From an uncultured Clostridia bacterium (GTDB taxonomy: Bacteria; Bacillota; Clostridia; Oscillospirales; Oscillospiraceae), in the NCBI GenBank assembly GCA_937894515.1, contig CALCRH010000219.1, forward strand, positions 1 through 6,570: a stretch of DNA of 6,570 nucleotides. Direction: 5' to 3'. Under the pieces are notes generated by a model. It had not been told where the DNA came from and made no database searches. It saw nothing but the letters and a program-made list of their open reading frames with translations. Of this stretch, positions 1 to 6,193 are shown piece by piece. A program made the position numbers and the translations under genes. The stretch's first letter is position 1. Each line of letters starts with the position of its first letter.

Positions 1-881
1 ATCAGCAGCCACGGGATACGGGCTTTCCACGTCTCCCATACGCCGGTGCGGAGATAGGGCTTGTCGGAGGGCAGCATAGCGGCCATCTTTTCGAAGTCCT
101 CCGTGACCTCTTCTTCAATAACGTCCATGGCGTCGTCAACGGTGACGATACCAACCAACCGTTTCTCCATATCCACCACGGGCATGGCGAGGAAGTCGTA
201 CTTGCTCAGCGCCTGAGCCACGTCCTCCTTGTCGTCTGTGGTCTTGGCCCATACCACGTTGTCGTCCATGATGTCCGCGATCAGGTCGTCTTCCTCTGCC
301 AGAAGCAGATCGCGGACGGACAGCACGCCCACCAGATGCCGGGTGGCATCGGTGACGTACAGAATGTTGATGGTCTCCAGCTCCCCGCCGATCCGGCGAA
401 TGCGCTTAAAGGCGTCCTCCACCGTCATCTCCGCCTTGAGGGACAGATACTCCACATTCATGATGGAGCCGGCGGAGTCCTCAGGATATTTCAGAATTTC
501 GTTGATGGATTTCCGCATCTCCGGCGTTGCCTTGTCCAGAATGCGCCACACCAGAGAGGCGGGCATCTCCTCCACGATGTCGGCGGCATCATCGATATAC
601 AGCTCGTCCAGCACTTCTTTCAGCTCTGTGTTGGAAAAGCCGTTGATCAGCATCTCCTGACTGTCGGATTCCAGCTCCACGAATACCTCAACGGCCAGCT
701 CCTTGGGCAGCAGACGATACAAAAGGGGCATCTGCTCCTCGTTCACTTCTCCTAAAATCAGGGCGATATCGGCGGGCTCCATGGGGAGAAACATCTCGCG
801 CAGAGCGGCATACTGCTTACTTCGCAGGTGATCCTCAATTTGCTCCAGATACAGATCCATGTTCTCTTCGTAATCGCGCAT
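1..881 (-). CDS. mgtE: Magnesium transporter MgtE, N-terminal cytosolic part (3' end cut by window edge)
   Basis: MgtE is a dimeric Mg2+ channel of the inner membrane, gated by its own cytosolic Mg2+-sensing domains. The visible 293 residues are that cytosolic part. Residues about 24-130 form the acidic helical MgtE N domain, and about 135-258 a tandem CBS pair. Recognisable segments are YPEDSAGSIM (132-141), LVGVLSVRDLLLAEED (183-198) and RLVGIVTVDDAMDVIEEE (241-258), the last leading into the connecting helix. ARIPWLL at 287-293 is the approach to the first membrane helix; the pore domain lies outside the window. The start is ATG at 881, chosen because AAAGGAGG stands 8-9 nt upstream and the protein begins as MgtE proteins do. 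Many Asp/Glu residues in the N and CBS domains fit Mg2+ binding. The gene is preceded by an M-box riboswitch with a terminator, so it should be expressed when Mg2+ is low. The truncation is only the window edge. Confidence 0.96.
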   Translation of the reverse strand, partial: MRDYEENMDLYLEQIEDHLRSKQYAALREMFLPMEPADIALILGEVNEEQMPLLYRLLPKELAVEVFVELESDSQEMLINGFSNTELKEVLDELYIDDAADIVEEMPASLVWRILDKATPEMRKSINEILKYPEDSAGSIMNVEYLSLKAEMTVEDAFKRIRRIGGELETINILYVTDATRHLVGVLSVRDLLLAEEDDLIADIMDDNVVWAKTTDDKEDVAQALSKYDFLAMPVVDMEKRLVGIVTVDDAMDVIEEEVTEDFEKMAAMLPSDKPYLRTGVWETWKARIPWLL

Positions 882-902
882 AGACAGTTCCTCCTTTCTG
901 CC

Positions 903-939
903 AAAATAAAAAATCCACAACACCCGATAGGTGCTGCGG
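903..939 (-). terminator. Intrinsic terminator of the mgtE M-box leader (riboswitch expression platform)
   Basis: On the minus strand CCGCAGCACC (939-930) pairs with GGTGTTGTGG (924-915) through a 5-nt loop. This gives a 10-bp stem with two G-U wobbles, followed at once by ATTTTTTATTTT (914-903). It lies downstream of the M-box aptamer and directly before the mgtE Shine-Dalgarno sequence. That is where a transcriptional expression platform belongs: the Mg2+-bound aptamer should allow this hairpin to form and stop transcription before mgtE. Confidence 0.88.
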
Positions 940-969
940 AGAGTTTGCGCCTGCCGCCAATAGTGCGAC

Positions 970-1128
970 AAGCCAACCGTTACAAGCTTTAGCATCGCCG
1001 GGCAATGAAACTGCGTTAGATGATACCTTGGTTTCGATATCGCCTGTTCAAACCCTCTGATGGTGTCTCCACCACTTCGCGGCAGCAGTCCGTATCCCTG
1101 CGGTAGCCTTACCTACCGGACTCTATCC
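970..1128 (-). ncRNA. M-box (ykoK leader) magnesium riboswitch aptamer
   Basis: The minus strand carries conserved M-box segments in the right order. AGGTAAGGCTACCG (1114-1101) is followed by GGGATACGG and CTGCTGCCGC, matching the family pattern AGGTGAGGCTCC...GGATAC...GCTGCTGCC. About 90 nt later comes TGCTAAAGC (994-986), the characteristic 3' core. The size (about 160 nt) and the place directly before mgtE both fit; M-boxes are classic regulators of mgtE in Firmicutes. High Mg2+ compacts the aptamer and favours the downstream terminator at 903-939. The exact 5' and 3' limits of the closing helix are my estimate. The family call rests on motif recall, not on a covariance-model search. Confidence 0.92.
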
Positions 1129-1141
1129 AATTTACGGCTTT

Positions 1142-1170
1142 AGTGTATGCCAAATTCCCATTATTGTCAA
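1142..1170 (-). promoter_or_regulatory. Sigma-A promoter of the mgtE leader
   Basis: On the minus strand there is a perfect -35 TTGACA (1170-1165), a 17-nt spacer and a -10 TACACT (1147-1142; 4 of 6 matches). Transcription should start near 1135, which gives a leader of about 250 nt holding the whole M-box and its terminator. Position, spacing and a consensus -35 make this a strong prediction. Confidence 0.82.
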
Positions 1171-1214
1171 CCCATGAAAAAGAAAAAACCCAAAAAATCA
1201 AGCGCAAATTCTGC

Positions 1215-1243
1215 TTGTGAATCGAACGAATGTGTGATATAAT
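1215..1243 (+). promoter_or_regulatory. Sigma-A promoter of radC with extended -10
   Basis: There is a -35 TTGTGA (1215-1220; 4 of 6), a 17-nt spacer and a perfect -10 TATAAT (1238-1243) preceded by TGA (1235-1237), which makes the TGn extended -10. The start should be near 1250, giving a leader of about 30 nt before radC. It diverges from the mgtE promoter, with about 44 bp between the two -35 boxes. A-tracts at 1177-1181, 1183-1188 and 1192-1197 lie upstream and could act as an UP element. The spacer holds a LexA-box-like sequence. Confidence 0.82.
1223..1236 (+). promoter_or_regulatory. Putative LexA (SOS) operator inside the radC promoter
   Basis: CGAACGAATGTGTG matches the Gram-positive LexA/DinR box, generally written CGAAC-RNRY-GTTYG (or ending in C). 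The left half CGAAC is exact, the centre GAAT fits RNRY, and the right half GTGTG departs from GTTYG at one position. The 14 bp lie wholly in the 17-nt spacer between -35 and -10, where a bound repressor would exclude RNA polymerase. The motif match and the placement are seen directly; LexA binding is inferred. Confidence 0.68.
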
Positions 1244-1279
1244 GATACACTGCAAAAAACCGGAGAGGGGGGTGCGGAT

Positions 1280-1951
1280 ATGGGTCTGCATGACGGCCAT
1301 CGCGCCAGAAAAAAGCAGCAGTTTCTGCGGCATGGCGCCGATAGTTTTTCCGATCATGAGCTGCTGGAATTAGCACTTTACTATGCGATTCCCCGCTGTG
1401 ATACCAATGTGACGGCCCATCGGCTGATGGAGCGGTTCGGATCATTACGCAATGTGCTGCTGGCTCCGGTGGCGGAACTGACCAAAGTAGAGGGCGTGGG
1501 CGAAAATGCCGCCCTTTTCCTGCACCTGATGCCGGCGATGTTAAAGCGCATCCAGCAAGGTGTCTCAAAGGAGCGGAATCTGAACAGCGTGGAAAAGTGC
1601 GGCACCTATCTTCTGCGGCTTTTAGGCGGTGAACAGCGGGAGATCCTGTACCAGTTGTGTCTGGACGGCAAGGGAAAGCTGCTGGCCTGCTATCAATTAT
1701 CCCGGGGGGATATGGACAGCGCGGCATTGTCTGTTCGGCAGGCTGTGAGCAATGCGCTTGCTTGCGGTGCCAGCGCCGTGGTCTTAGGCCACAATCACCC
1801 CAGCGGTGTTGCCTTGCCCTCTGAGGAAGACCGAGCCGCCACTCTTCGGGTTCGCGATGCCCTGAAAACGCTGAACATCCGTCTTTTAGATCATATCGTT
1901 GTGGCTGACGGCGACTATGTCTCCATGGCCCAAAGCGGTTTTTTACTTTAA
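1280..1951 (+). CDS. radC: RadC family JAB/JAMM-domain protein
   Basis: This 223-residue protein has the usual RadC length and layout. An N-terminal helical region contains a helix-hairpin-helix-like segment (VEGVGENAALFL, 70-81). It is followed by a JAB1/MPN metalloprotease-like domain with a complete JAMM motif: H171-N-H173, seven residues, then S181-x-x-D184, in HNHPSGVALPSEED. E121 is a likely further active-site residue. All zinc-ligand positions are present, so the fold should be intact. The biochemical role is unsettled: the old radiation-repair phenotype in E. coli was traced to recG, while RadC in naturally transformable bacteria belongs to competence regulons. The start ATG at 1280 has GGAGAGGGG about 9 nt upstream. 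The gene has its own extended -10 promoter carrying a LexA-like box. uvrB follows 176 bp downstream on the same strand, which hints at a DNA-damage setting. Confidence 0.95.
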   Translation: MGLHDGHRARKKQQFLRHGADSFSDHELLELALYYAIPRCDTNVTAHRLMERFGSLRNVLLAPVAELTKVEGVGENAALFLHLMPAMLKRIQQGVSKERNLNSVEKCGTYLLRLLGGEQREILYQLCLDGKGKLLACYQLSRGDMDSAALSVRQAVSNALACGASAVVLGHNHPSGVALPSEEDRAATLRVRDALKTLNIRLLDHIVVADGDYVSMAQSGFLL

Positions 1952-1957
1952 TTATTC

Positions 1958-1975
1958 GAAAATCTGCGGATTTTC
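1958..1975 (+). other. Small perfect hairpin after radC, weak terminator candidate
   Basis: GAAAATC (1958-1964) and GATTTTC (1969-1975) form a perfect 7-bp stem with the loop TGCG, 6 nt after the radC stop codon. The stem is AT-rich and no clean run of T follows (TGCTTCCGATTTTG). Efficient termination is therefore doubtful, and read-through towards uvrB is plausible. Confidence 0.3.
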
Positions 1976-1987
1976 TGCTTCCGATTT

Positions 1988-2094
1988 TGTAGGGGTCGAT
2001 GCCTACATCGACCCGCGGGCGGATGTGGTGCTTCCCCCAGCGGGGGAAATGTCACCGCAGGTGACAAAAGGGGGGTGGATCATCCGCCCCTACA
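1988..2094. repeat. Multi-hairpin palindromic intergenic repeat with TGTAGGGG/CCCCTACA ends (MITE/REP-like)
   Basis: The 107-bp element has inverted ends TGTAGGGG (1988-1995) and CCCCTACA (2087-2094). Just inside, GGGCGGATG (2017-2025) pairs with CATCCGCCC (2081-2089). Three further perfect hairpins lie within: GGGTCGATG/CATCGACCC (1993-2001 with 2006-2014), TTCCCCC/GGGGGAA (2032-2038 with 2042-2048) and GTCACC/GGTGAC (2051-2056 with 2060-2065). Nearly every base can pair, giving a cruciform or clover-like fold. It encodes nothing convincing. Similar GC-rich TGTAGGGG elements are, from memory, widespread between genes of gut Oscillospiraceae. No clear target-site duplication is visible. It fills most of the radC-uvrB gap and could affect read-through or mRNA stability. 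Confidence 0.75.
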
Positions 2095-2113
2095 ATTCGT
2101 TTTCCACTTAAAA

Positions 2114-2120
2114 GGGAGGA
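2114..2120 (+). promoter_or_regulatory. Ribosome binding site that fixes the GTG start of uvrB
   Basis: GGGAGGA lies with its GGAGG core at 2115-2119, 8 nt before the GTG at 2128. No in-frame ATG near this point would give a normal UvrB N terminus, so this site decides the start. Confidence 0.85.
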
Positions 2121-2127
2121 AAGACCC

Positions 2128-4092
2128 GTGCCCGAGTTTCGCGTCAAAAGTGAATACCAGCCCGCCGGCGATCAGCCGCAGGCCATCGAGAAGCTGGCAC
2201 AGGGCATTGACCGCGGCCTGCGCTCGCAGGTATTGCTTGGCGTCACCGGCTCCGGCAAGACCTACACCATGGCCAAGGTCATCGAAAAGGTGCAGCGCCC
2301 TACCCTGGTGCTGGCCCACAACAAGACCCTTGCCGCCCAGCTCTGTGAGGAGTTCCGGGAGTTCTTCCCCGATAACGCCGTGGAGTATTTTGTCAGCTAC
2401 TACGACTACTATCAGCCCGAGGCCTATATCCCCCACACCGATACCTACATCGAAAAGGACGCCTCCACCAACGAGGAGATCGACCGTCTGCGCCTGAGTG
2501 CCACCGCGTCCCTTTTGGAGCGCCGTGACGTGATCGTGGTCAGCTCCGTGAGCTGTATCTACGGTCTGGGCGAGCCGGAGGACTTTGCCAAGATGATGAT
2601 CTCCCTCCGTGTTGGTCAGACCATGGACCGGGACGAGCTGCTGCACCGGCTGGTGGAGGATCGTTACGAGCGCAATGATGTGGCATTCGGCCGCAACATC
2701 TTCCGTGTCCGGGGTGACACCGTGGAGCTGTATCCCGCCTACTATAAAGACCGCGCCGTCCGCGTGGAGTTCTTCGGCGACGAGATCGAGCGCATTACCG
2801 AGTTCCACCCCGTCACCGGTGCGGCGCTCAAAACCTTACAGCATATCGCCGTCTACCCTGCCAGCCACTATGTCACCCCCAAGGACAAGATGGATGCCGC
2901 CATTATGCAGATCAAAAAGGAGCTGGCAATCCGTTTGGACGAGTTCAAGCAAGCCGGCAAGCTGGTGGAGGAACAGCGTCTGCGCCAGCGCACCGAGTAC
3001 GACATGGAGATGATGACAGAGCTGGGCTACTGCTCCGGCATCGAGAACTATTCCCGCATCATTTCCCAGCGTCCGGCAGGTTCCCCGCCCATGACCCTGC
3101 TGGACTTCTTCCCTGACGACTTTATCCTGTTTGTGGACGAGAGCCATGTTACTTTACCCCAGGTACACGCCATGTATAACGGCGACCATGCCCGCAAGCA
3201 GAGCCTTGTGGATTACGGCTTCCGTCTGCCCTGCGCCTTTGATAACCGCCCCTTGAAATTCGAGGAGTTCGAGGAGCGTTACTATCAGGCGGTGTTTGTC
3301 TCCGCCACCCCCGGCGAGTTTGAAAAATCCACCGCCGACAACATCGTGGAGCAGGTGATCCGCCCCACAGGACTTCTGGACCCTCGGGTGGAAGTTCGTC
3401 CCGTCACCGGGCAGATTGACGACCTTGTATCGGAGATCAACACCCGCGCCGCGAAAAACGAGCGCGTCCTTGTCACCACCCTCACCAAGCGCATGGCGGA
3501 GGATCTGACCAACCATTTCCGCTCCGTGGGCATCCGCGTGCGCTATATGCACAGCGATGTAGCCGCCTTAGAGCGCATGGAGATCATTCGGGATCTGCGT
3601 CTGGGCGAATTCGATGTGCTGGTGGGCATCAACCTGCTCCGTGAGGGTCTGGACTTGCCCGAGGTCAGCCTTGTGGCGATTTTAGACGCGGATAAGGAGG
3701 GCTTCCTCCGCTCCGAGACCAGCCTGATCCAGACCATCGGACGCGCCGCCCGAAACGCGGAGGGCTTGGTCATTCTCTACGCCGATACGATTACCCCGTC
3801 CATGAAAAGCGCCATGGACGAGACGGAACGCCGCCGCAAGCTGCAAAGCGACTTTAACGCCGCCCATGGCATCGTGCCCAAGACCATCCGCAAGAGCGTC
3901 CGGGAGATGGTGGAGATCAGCCACACGGCGGAGGAGGCATCTCAACTCACCAAGCGCAAAATGAGTGCGGCCGAAAAGCAGGAGACCATCGCCCGTCTGG
4001 AGAAAGAGATGAAACAAGCCTCCAAGATGCTGGAATTCGAGTACGCCGCCATCCTCCGCGACCAGATCATCGAGCTGAGGAAAGAGCTATGA
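2128..4092 (+). CDS. uvrB: UvrABC system protein B (excinuclease ABC subunit B)
   Basis: UvrB is the damage-verifying helicase-like subunit of bacterial nucleotide excision repair. It is loaded by UvrA and then recruits UvrC for incision. The 654 residues match the family length (about 660). Visible landmarks are Walker A GVTGSGKT (38-45), the aromatic-rich beta-hairpin that clamps DNA (about 91-115, with Y91, Y92, Y94, Y95), and the motif-II box DESH (337-340). Further on come SATP (392-395), the motif-VI segment QTIGRAARNAEG (535-546) and the C-terminal UVR coiled coil that meets UvrC (about 619-654). Nothing is missing. The start is GTG with a strong Shine-Dalgarno sequence. The stop codon overlaps the next gene's ATG as ATGA, so the two are translationally coupled. 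I see no strong promoter or LexA box directly upstream, although uvrB is a common SOS gene; the LexA-like box before radC may serve it. Confidence 0.99.
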   Translation: MPEFRVKSEYQPAGDQPQAIEKLAQGIDRGLRSQVLLGVTGSGKTYTMAKVIEKVQRPTLVLAHNKTLAAQLCEEFREFFPDNAVEYFVSYYDYYQPEAYIPHTDTYIEKDASTNEEIDRLRLSATASLLERRDVIVVSSVSCIYGLGEPEDFAKMMISLRVGQTMDRDELLHRLVEDRYERNDVAFGRNIFRVRGDTVELYPAYYKDRAVRVEFFGDEIERITEFHPVTGAALKTLQHIAVYPASHYVTPKDKMDAAIMQIKKELAIRLDEFKQAGKLVEEQRLRQRTEYDMEMMTELGYCSGIENYSRIISQRPAGSPPMTLLDFFPDDFILFVDESHVTLPQVHAMYNGDHARKQSLVDYGFRLPCAFDNRPLKFEEFEERYYQAVFVSATPGEFEKSTADNIVEQVIRPTGLLDPRVEVRPVTGQIDDLVSEINTRAAKNERVLVTTLTKRMAEDLTNHFRSVGIRVRYMHSDVAALERMEIIRDLRLGEFDVLVGINLLREGLDLPEVSLVAILDADKEGFLRSETSLIQTIGRAARNAEGLVILYADTITPSMKSAMDETERRRKLQSDFNAAHGIVPKTIRKSVREMVEISHTAEEASQLTKRKMSAAEKQETIARLEKEMKQASKMLEFEYAAILRDQIIELRKEL

Positions 4093-4994
4093 AAAAATAT
4101 CTATCCTACATTTACGTCATATTGGGTGCGGCGTGTTGGGGCTTTATGGGTCTATTCAACCGGATGCTGGCGGCGGCAAATGCCACTATGGGCGACCGAC
4201 TGGTGATCCGCAACACCGGGGCGCTGATACTGATGACGTTGGTATTCCTGTGCGTAAACCGCAAGGTATTTCATATCCAACCCCGCCATCTGCCCATCTT
4301 TCTGGGCAGCGGCGCCTTGAGCATCGTGGGCTTGAGCTGGGTATATTTCTCCTGCCAGATGCTCTGCTCTCTGGCGGTGGCAGGCGTGCTTTTGTATCTG
4401 GCGCCGTCCTTTGTGGTGCTGGCAAGTGCCGTACTGTGGAAAGAAAAGCTGACGCTCCGCCGCGCCTTGTCGGTGCTGATCGCTCTGCTGGGCTGCGCCT
4501 TGGTCAGCGGCATTATGGTTGGCAACCTGACCGTATCCCTCCAAGGATTGCTTCTCGGTATTGCCTCCGGACTGTGCTACGCCAGCTATACGGTATTTGC
4601 CCACTACGGCTTACAGCACTATGGCAGCTACACCATGATCTACTGGACCTTTGTGGTGGCAGGATTGACGTCTCTGCTGTGGTTGGACGTATCGTCCCTC
4701 CAAGCTGTATTCTGCCAACCCAAGGGGATCTTGGGCGCTGTGGGACTGGTGGTGGTTGCCACCGTCCTGCCCTATTTCTTCTATACCAAAGGTCTGGAGG
4801 GTGTGGAGAGCGGCCTCGCCTCTGTTATCGCCAATGTGGAGCCGGTGGTGGCGGCGTTGGTGGGGATTTTTGTGTTCCGGGAAACGCTTACCGTCTGGAC
4901 GGTACTGGGTATCGTTCTGGTATTGTTTGCCGCTGTGATTCTGGCAAAAGGAGAGAAACATGATGCAAGAGAAACAGAGATTCACCATGAATAA
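4089..4994 (+). CDS. EamA/DMT-superfamily transporter (RhaT/YdcZ-like drug/metabolite permease)
   Basis: The 301-residue hydrophobic protein has about ten predicted membrane helices in two homologous EamA halves, the usual DMT layout. The repeat shows in the matching helix ends LYLAPSFVVLASAVLWKEKLT (near 102-122) and VIANVEPVVAALVGIFVFRETLT (near 246-268). The first helix begins at once (YIYVILGAACWGFMGLFNR), with the W-G-F pattern common in EamA proteins, and the protein ends in a short charged cytosolic tail. Family members export or import small metabolites such as amino acids, and the substrate cannot be told from sequence. The ATG overlaps the uvrB stop by 4 nt, with AGGAAAG just upstream inside uvrB. 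Its last 35 nt overlap the traX start. It belongs to the uvrB transcript but has no evident repair role. Confidence 0.93.
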   Translation: MKKYLSYIYVILGAACWGFMGLFNRMLAAANATMGDRLVIRNTGALILMTLVFLCVNRKVFHIQPRHLPIFLGSGALSIVGLSWVYFSCQMLCSLAVAGVLLYLAPSFVVLASAVLWKEKLTLRRALSVLIALLGCALVSGIMVGNLTVSLQGLLLGIASGLCYASYTVFAHYGLQHYGSYTMIYWTFVVAGLTSLLWLDVSSLQAVFCQPKGILGAVGLVVVATVLPYFFYTKGLEGVESGLASVIANVEPVVAALVGIFVFRETLTVWTVLGIVLVLFAAVILAKGEKHDARETEIHHE

Positions 4995-5691
4995 GCTGGT
5001 CCTGCAAGTGATCGCCATGGCGGCCATGCTGATCGACCATATCGGATCCATTCTGCTGCCGGGGGTGCTGGCCCTGTGTGTCATCGGAAGATTGGCATTC
5101 CCGATTTTTGCTTTTTTTGTGGCGGAGGGCTGCGAAAAGACCAAAAATCTCCCCCGTTATATCCGCCGTATGGCACTGTTTGCCGTGCTGTCCGAAGTCC
5201 CCTTTGACTTTGCCCACGGCAGTTGGTGGAATCCCCATAGCCAAAATGTGCTGTGGACGTTCCTGATCGCCATGCTGTGTATCTATGCGATTAAAAAGTT
5301 CCGCTCTTGCTGTCAGCGGCAGACAGATGTGATCCTCATTTCTGCCATCATCGCACTTGTGGGATTCTTTTCCGCCATGTTCCTGCAAACCGATTATGCC
5401 GGTTTCGGCGTGTGGGCAGTTCTGATATTCTGGGCTTGCCGTGATCGCTCCTGGCGATACAGCGGAGAGTTACTGGGCCAAGGTATCGTTTATTACAATA
5501 CAACGGCGATCCACTTCCTGAAAACAGGCGAAATCATAATGCCGCTGCAGGGCTTTGCGCTGTTTGCCTTGCCGCTGATCTGGCTCTACAACGGCGAACA
5601 GGGCCCCCATAACAAAGCGATCCAGTACGCCTGTTACGCCTTTTACCCCGTCCATCTGATTCTTCTCGGTACAGCAGCGCGGCTGATCTGA
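4960..5691 (+). CDS. TraX family integral membrane protein
   Basis: The protein (243 residues from this start) is a polytopic membrane protein of the TraX family, named after the F-plasmid pilin N-acetylase but common on Firmicute chromosomes, where its role is unknown. Family landmarks are AMAAMLIDHIG (19-29, with D26-H27), GRLAFPIFAFFVAEG (43-57), SEVPFD (78-83) and the C-terminal YAFYPVHLILL (226-236). The conserved Asp/His/Arg residues in membrane segments recall acyltransferase folds; that comparison is my inference. The start is uncertain: ATG at 4960 and 4963 both suit the AAAGGAG at 4947-4953, while the conserved part begins near the ATG at 4987. It overlaps the transporter gene and is followed after 14 nt by ybaK. 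No other conjugation gene is nearby, so a transfer function is unlikely. Confidence 0.9.
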   Translation: MMQEKQRFTMNKLVLQVIAMAAMLIDHIGSILLPGVLALCVIGRLAFPIFAFFVAEGCEKTKNLPRYIRRMALFAVLSEVPFDFAHGSWWNPHSQNVLWTFLIAMLCIYAIKKFRSCCQRQTDVILISAIIALVGFFSAMFLQTDYAGFGVWAVLIFWACRDRSWRYSGELLGQGIVYYNTTAIHFLKTGEIIMPLQGFALFALPLIWLYNGEQGPHNKAIQYACYAFYPVHLILLGTAARLI

Positions 5692-5705
5692 CAGGAGGGA
5701 GTTCC

Positions 5706-6185
5706 ATGCCGAAAAAAGAGGATAAAACCAACGTCATGCGTCTTTTGGAGCAGGCGGGCATCGCCTATACGCCCCACACCTACGACCCAAGCGGCCCCAT
5801 TGACGGCATATCCGTTGCCAATATTTTAGGACAGGATCCCGATGCCGTGTTCAAAACGCTGGTGACCCGGGGCGCATCGGGAGCATACTACGTCTTTGAC
5901 GTCCCCGTGGCGGAGAATCTCGATTTGAAAAAAGCCGCCAAAGCGGTGGGGGAGAAGTCCATCGCCATGATCGCGCAAAAGGAGCTGCTGCCCCTGACGG
6001 GTTACGTCCACGGCGGGTGCAGTCCCGTGGGTATGAAAAAGCCGTTCCCCACCGTGTTCCATGAAACGGTGATCCTGTACGACACGGTCTTCGTCAGCGC
6101 CGGTAAGGTCGGCTATCAGGTAGAGTGTAAGCCGGATGATTTACTGCACTTTTTAGGTGCAAAAACGGCAGATATTACCGTATAA
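5706..6185 (+). CDS. ybaK: Cys-tRNA(Pro)/Cys-tRNA(Cys) deacylase, YbaK/EbsC type
   Basis: This is a free-standing editing enzyme that hydrolyses Cys-tRNA(Pro) mischarged by prolyl-tRNA synthetase, acting in trans in the cytosol. The 159 residues match the single-domain YbaK family. K50 in the segment VFKTLV (48-53) corresponds to the essential lysine of Haemophilus influenzae YbaK. The glycine-rich loop GGCSPVGMKK (103-112) and FVSAGKVGYQVECKPDDL (129-146) are also typical of YbaK rather than ProX or the INS domain. The start ATG at 5706 has AGGAGGGA 5-6 nt upstream. It sits 14 nt behind traX, so it is read from the same transcript. No link to excision repair is known. The YbaK call is firm; the exact tRNA specificity is inferred from the family. 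Confidence 0.94.
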   Translation: MPKKEDKTNVMRLLEQAGIAYTPHTYDPSGPIDGISVANILGQDPDAVFKTLVTRGASGAYYVFDVPVAENLDLKKAAKAVGEKSIAMIAQKELLPLTGYVHGGCSPVGMKKPFPTVFHETVILYDTVFVSAGKVGYQVECKPDDLLHFLGAKTADITV

Positions 6186-6193
6186 AAGAGATA

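Noticed and set aside
229..755. Two long plus-strand ORFs across the mgtE region
   Set aside because: They lie opposite a clear MgtE reading frame, have low-complexity or unnatural composition (Ser/Arg-rich or His/Gln/Leu-rich), and lack ribosome binding sites.
758..976. Minus-strand ORF of 72 codons starting inside the M-box leader
   Set aside because: It is out of frame with mgtE, crosses the terminator and the mgtE ribosome binding site, and resembles no protein; the sequence is explained by the riboswitch and mgtE.
1109..1727. Minus-strand ORFs opposite radC running into the intergenic region
   Set aside because: radC on the plus strand is a full-length recognised protein; these are antisense shadows that read through the divergent promoters.
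1958..1975. The hairpin after radC as a true rho-independent terminator
   Set aside because: The stem is only 7 bp and AT-rich and is not followed by a T-run, so I list it only as a weak hairpin.
1899..2111. Plus-strand ORF of 70 codons over the radC end and the repeat
   Set aside because: It starts inside radC in another frame and is translated mostly from the palindromic repeat; no ribosome binding site or protein likeness.
1952..2127. A LexA box directly upstream of uvrB
   Set aside because: I looked for CGAAC-N4-GTTYG and close variants on both strands here and found none; TTCGAAAATC at 1956-1965 lacks the required halves.
4152..5388. Several minus-strand ORFs opposite the transporter and TraX genes
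   Set aside because: They have Gln/His/Arg-rich antisense-type composition and lie opposite clearly recognised membrane proteins.
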